This document shows, one piece after another, positions 4,218 to 6,602 of a stretch of 6,602 bases of DNA (positions are counted from its first letter, which is position 1; each line of letters opens with the position of its first letter). The stretch is from contig VAXK01000133.1 in the NCBI GenBank assembly GCA_005885565.1, positions 1 through 6,602 of the forward strand. Reading direction: 5' to 3'. Origin of the DNA: Actinomycetota bacterium (GTDB lineage Bacteria > Actinomycetota > Thermoleophilia > Gaiellales > Gaiellaceae). The notes below the pieces were generated by a model that saw only the letters and a program-made list of their open reading frames with translations, did no database searches and had not been told where the DNA came from. A program made the position numbers and the translations under genes.

Positions 4218-6602
4218 GCGCGTGAGCTGACGCCGAGCTTCCTGTAGACGTGCCGAAGGTGGTACTCCACCGTCTTCGGGCTGAGGAAGAGGGCGGCGGC
4301 AGCCTCGCGTGTCGTCTTGCCCGCAGCGAGCAGCTGGGCGATCTGAAGCTCCTGCGGGGTGAGGGTGTCCGCGGTCGAGGCGTCGCGACGGCGGGCGGTC
4401 TCTCCAGTCGCCTCGAGCTCGGCGCGCGCGAGCTCCGACCACGGGTCGGCGCCGAGGCGATCGAACGCCTCGAGCGCCGCGCGGAGCTGCTCTCGCGCGC
4501 GTACGCGCCGGCGCGCGCGACGGAGGCGCGCGCCGTAGGCGAGACGCGTCCGCGCCGCCTCGTAGACGTCCGGCGTCCGCTCGTGGAGCCGAAGGGCCTC
4601 CTCGAAACGGCTCTCGAGCTCGTCGTCGTCGGCGAGCAGCCCGCGGCAGCGGGCCGCACGCGCGAGAGACCACGGCTGTCCCTTCGCGCGCGCCTGTTCC
4701 TCCAGCTCGTCCGCCTTCGCCGCCGCGTCGGCGGGTCGGCCGAGCCGGACGTACGCCTCGACGAGCTCGGCCGCCGGCGAGGTGTCGACGTCTCCGATCC
4801 CGAGCTCGCGCAGACGAAGTGTCTCCTCCTCGAGGAGCCGCGCCGCCTCCACGGGCCGACCGAGCGCGAGCTCGAGCTCGCCGAGAGCCCGGATCGCCCA
4901 GGCCTCGTAGAGGCCGATGCCGAGCGAGGCGCAGAGCTCCCGTGCCTCCTCCGCGTGGGCGCGACACGCCGTCTCGCGTCCGTGGCGGGCCTCGAGCCAC
5001 GCGAGCCCCGCGAGCGCCGCGGCGAGCTCCGTCCGCTGGCCCGTCTCGCGTGCGAGCCGGATCGCCTCGTCGTATTCGGCCTCCGCCGTCGCCCACTGGT
5101 CAGCGGCGGCGTGGTCGCGCGCGACGCGGTCGAGAAGGCGCGGCAGCACTCCGAGGGCGGCCTGCGCACGGGCGTTCTCGACCGCCGTCTCGACGAGCGC
5201 CCGACCCGCTTCGGCCTCGCGGAGCCAGAGCGGGCCCATCACGAGCCAGGACAGGAGCCCCGGATCCGTCTGCAGCTCCGCGGAGCGCTCGGCGAGCTCG
5301 ACGCCGCGCCGAAATGCGTCGATCCCGCGCTCGCCGTCGCCGCCGAAGACGAGCGCCATTCCCTCTGCGGTGGCGGCGAGGAACTCGGCCCGCATCGACG
5401 CGCCGGCCGGGAGGAGCTCGCGTGCGCGTCGCGCGGCGCGCAGCATGTCGCTCGCCGCGCCGGCGAAGAAGGCGGCGTCGACCGCCTCTGCGAGCATCGT
5501 GACCGCGAGCTCGGGCTCGCTGTCCGCGGCCTGCTCCGCAGCGGCGGCGAGGACCTCGTACCCCTGCATCACCGGCCCCTGGCTCGCGGCGATCCGCCCG
5601 CGGAGGTGCTCGATCCGGACAAGCCGGTCGCCGCTCGCGTCGACGGTGCGAATCTCGTCGAGGAGCGACACGGCTCGCTCGGCGCTTCCCGCCAGCCAGG
5701 CGGCATCCGCAGCGGCGAACAGAAGCCGTCCGCGCCGCTCGTCGTCGGGCGCGAGCCGCGCTGCCCGCTCGAACGCGGCGGCCGCCACGGCGTGCGCGCC
5801 CCGCTCGCGCGCCCGCGCCCCCGCCTGCTCCAGCGCCGAGGCGGCGGCGTCCTCCGGCCCTAGGGCGGCGAGCGCGAGGTGCCACGCGCGGCGGTCGAGC
5901 TCGCGGTCGGGAAGCGAGGCAGCGAGCGCGCGATGAGCCTCGCGGCGGCCGTCGACCGGCGACTCGCTGTAGATCGCGGCGCGCGCGAGCGGGTGCCGGA
6001 ACTCCGCGCGCCCCTCCGCGAGGCGGACGAGACCCGCGGTCTCGGCGGCATCCAGGCCGGCGAGGTCGAGGCCGAGCGAGGCGGCTGCGCGCGCGAGGAC
6101 CGCCGTCTCGCCCGAGTCGTTCGCGGCGACCAGCACGAGGAGTCGCCGCGCGTCCTCGTCGAGCGCCTCCGCGCGCCGTAAGAAGGCGCTCGAGATCCTG
6201 GCGGAGACCGGGACCGGCAGGTCGATCGGAGGGCCTGCGGCGTGCGAGCCCTCGGCCGTGAGCTCGAGGAGAGCGAGCGGGTTTCCAGCCGTGGCGCGAT
6301 ACAGGCGCTCGGCCAGGTCCCGTGCGACCGGGGCCACGAGCGCCGCAGCCGCGTCCGGATCGAGGCCTCCGACGTGGAGCGGCGGCAGGTCGGCGCCGTC
6401 CAGGAGAGACGGCTCTCCCTCGCGGACGGTCACGATCGCGGCGAGCGGCTCCGCAAGGAGCCGGCGCAGCGCGAAGAGGAGCGCCTCGGCGCTCGAGCGG
6501 TCGAGGGAATGGGCGTCGTCGACGAGCACGAGAGTGGGCCAGGCCTCGGCATGTGCCGCAAGCAGGCTGAGCGTCGCCGCGCCGACCGCGAACCGCTCGC
6601 CC
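4187..6602 (-). CDS. LAL-type LuxR family transcriptional regulator (ATPase-TPR-HTH), 5' end outside window
   Basis: This is a large ATP-binding LuxR-type regulator, a cytoplasmic DNA-binding protein of the MalT-like class. The frame stays open to the right edge, and the residues before the first in-window start codon at 6529 (RFAVGAATLSLLAAHAEAWP) read as normal family sequence, so the true start is beyond 6602. The Walker B motif TLVLVDDAHSLD is at about 6503-6535, and the family element TAGNPLALLEL follows near 6260-6300; Walker A must lie off the window. The middle (about 4450-5900) is a long Ala/Leu/Glu-rich helical region typical of TPR-like repeats. An Arg-rich stretch (RLRRARRRVRAREQ) near 4490-4535 leads to the C-terminal LuxR HTH (4363-4190): LTPQELQIAQLLAAGKT, then LSPKTVEYHLRHVYRKLGV. 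TGA 4189-4187 ends it inside the right-hand copy of the tandem repeat. It may control the genes downstream; the inducer is unknown. Confidence 0.94.
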   Translation of the reverse strand, partial: GERFAVGAATLSLLAAHAEAWPTLVLVDDAHSLDRSSAEALLFALRRLLAEPLAAIVTVREGEPSLLDGADLPPLHVGGLDPDAAAALVAPVARDLAERLYRATAGNPLALLELTAEGSHAAGPPIDLPVPVSARISSAFLRRAEALDEDARRLLVLVAANDSGETAVLARAAASLGLDLAGLDAAETAGLVRLAEGRAEFRHPLARAAIYSESPVDGRREAHRALAASLPDRELDRRAWHLALAALGPEDAAASALEQAGARARERGAHAVAAAAFERAARLAPDDERRGRLLFAAADAAWLAGSAERAVSLLDEIRTVDASGDRLVRIEHLRGRIAASQGPVMQGYEVLAAAAEQAADSEPELAVTMLAEAVDAAFFAGAASDMLRAARRARELLPAGASMRAEFLAATAEGMALVFGGDGERGIDAFRRGVELAERSAELQTDPGLLSWLVMGPLWLREAEAGRALVETAVENARAQAALGVLPRLLDRVARDHAAADQWATAEAEYDEAIRLARETGQRTELAAALAGLAWLEARHGRETACRAHAEEARELCASLGIGLYEAWAIRALGELELALGRPVEAARLLEEETLRLRELGIGDVDTSPAAELVEAYVRLGRPADAAAKADELEEQARAKGQPWSLARAARCRGLLADDDELESRFEEALRLHERTPDVYEAARTRLAYGARLRRARRRVRAREQLRAALEAFDRLGADPWSELARAELEATGETARRRDASTADTLTPQELQIAQLLAAGKTTREAAAALFLSPKTVEYHLRHVYRKLGVSSRAELAEKLASR

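Noticed and set aside
2940..4247. 435-codon plus-strand open frame opposite the reductase
   Set aside because: Its translation has no recognisable domain and is Arg-rich. The minus strand carries all the HMG-CoA reductase motifs.
4490..4545. Run of alternating GC-rich bases (GCGCGC-like)
   Set aside because: It is explained by the Arg- and Ala-coding linker before the HTH domain, a common feature of this regulator family.
4138..5169. Two other minus-strand frames whose products end in the same residues (stops near 4138 and 4179)
   Set aside because: They are out-of-frame shadows of the regulator. Their shared ending is only a result of the 41-bp tandem duplication.
4250..5863. 537-codon plus-strand open frame opposite the LuxR regulator
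   Set aside because: Low-complexity Arg/Glu/Leu translation without motifs; a GC-rich antisense shadow of a well supported regulator.
1..6602. High frequency of GAGCTC/CGAGCTCG throughout
   Set aside because: It follows from frequent Glu-Leu codon pairs (GAG CTC), which are self-complementary; spacing is irregular, so no repeat array or uptake-like signal is supported.
1..6602. Search for tRNA, rRNA, CRISPR repeats, transposase genes or phage attachment sites
   Set aside because: Nothing with the required structure or motifs was seen on either strand.

Overview
The window is uniformly very GC-rich, with strong G/C preference at third codon positions (GAG, CTC, GTC, GCG). Every gene I can support lies on the minus strand, so transcription runs from right to left. 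Codon use, a large LuxR-type ATPase regulator, an N-terminally anchored small protein and a persulfide dioxygenase-rhodanese protein suggest a high-GC Actinomycetota. The Thermoleophilia (Gaiellales/Solirubrobacterales) are my best guess. This is inferred from style, since there is no rRNA or other phylogenetic marker here.

Layout in order of transcription. (1) 6602-4187: most of a LAL-type LuxR regulator. Its 5' end, with the Walker A motif, lies beyond the right edge. (2) 4217-4136: a 41-bp tandem duplication of the regulator's last codons and stop, filling the gap before the next gene. (3) 4127-2919: a soluble HMG-CoA reductase family protein. (4) 2922-2443: a PaaI-type hotdog thioesterase, coupled to the reductase by a GTGA stop/start overlap. 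(5) 2437-2306: a 43-residue Trp- and Arg-rich small ORF. (6) 2305-2218: an 88-bp gap with three inverted repeats, one of them in the ribosome-binding position of the next gene. (7) 2217-847: a metallo-beta-lactamase plus two-rhodanese protein with the architecture of the persulfide dioxygenase-sulfurtransferase CstB. (8) 840-229: a single-pass membrane-anchored protein of unknown function. (9) 232-1: the start of a multi-pass membrane protein, apparently beginning at a CTG that overlaps the previous stop as CTGA.

Reading as a system: the reductase, thioesterase and small ORF form a tight unit (4-nt overlap, then a 5-nt gap) that probably acts on a CoA thioester, possibly HMG-CoA or its relatives. 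The regulator upstream points the same way and may be co-transcribed. The persulfide dioxygenase gene looks like a second unit with its own control region, followed closely by the two membrane-associated proteins. No mobile element, CRISPR array, tRNA or rRNA was seen. The points most worth checking are the reductase-thioesterase pairing, the tandem duplication, the dyads before the persulfide dioxygenase gene and the probable CTG start.
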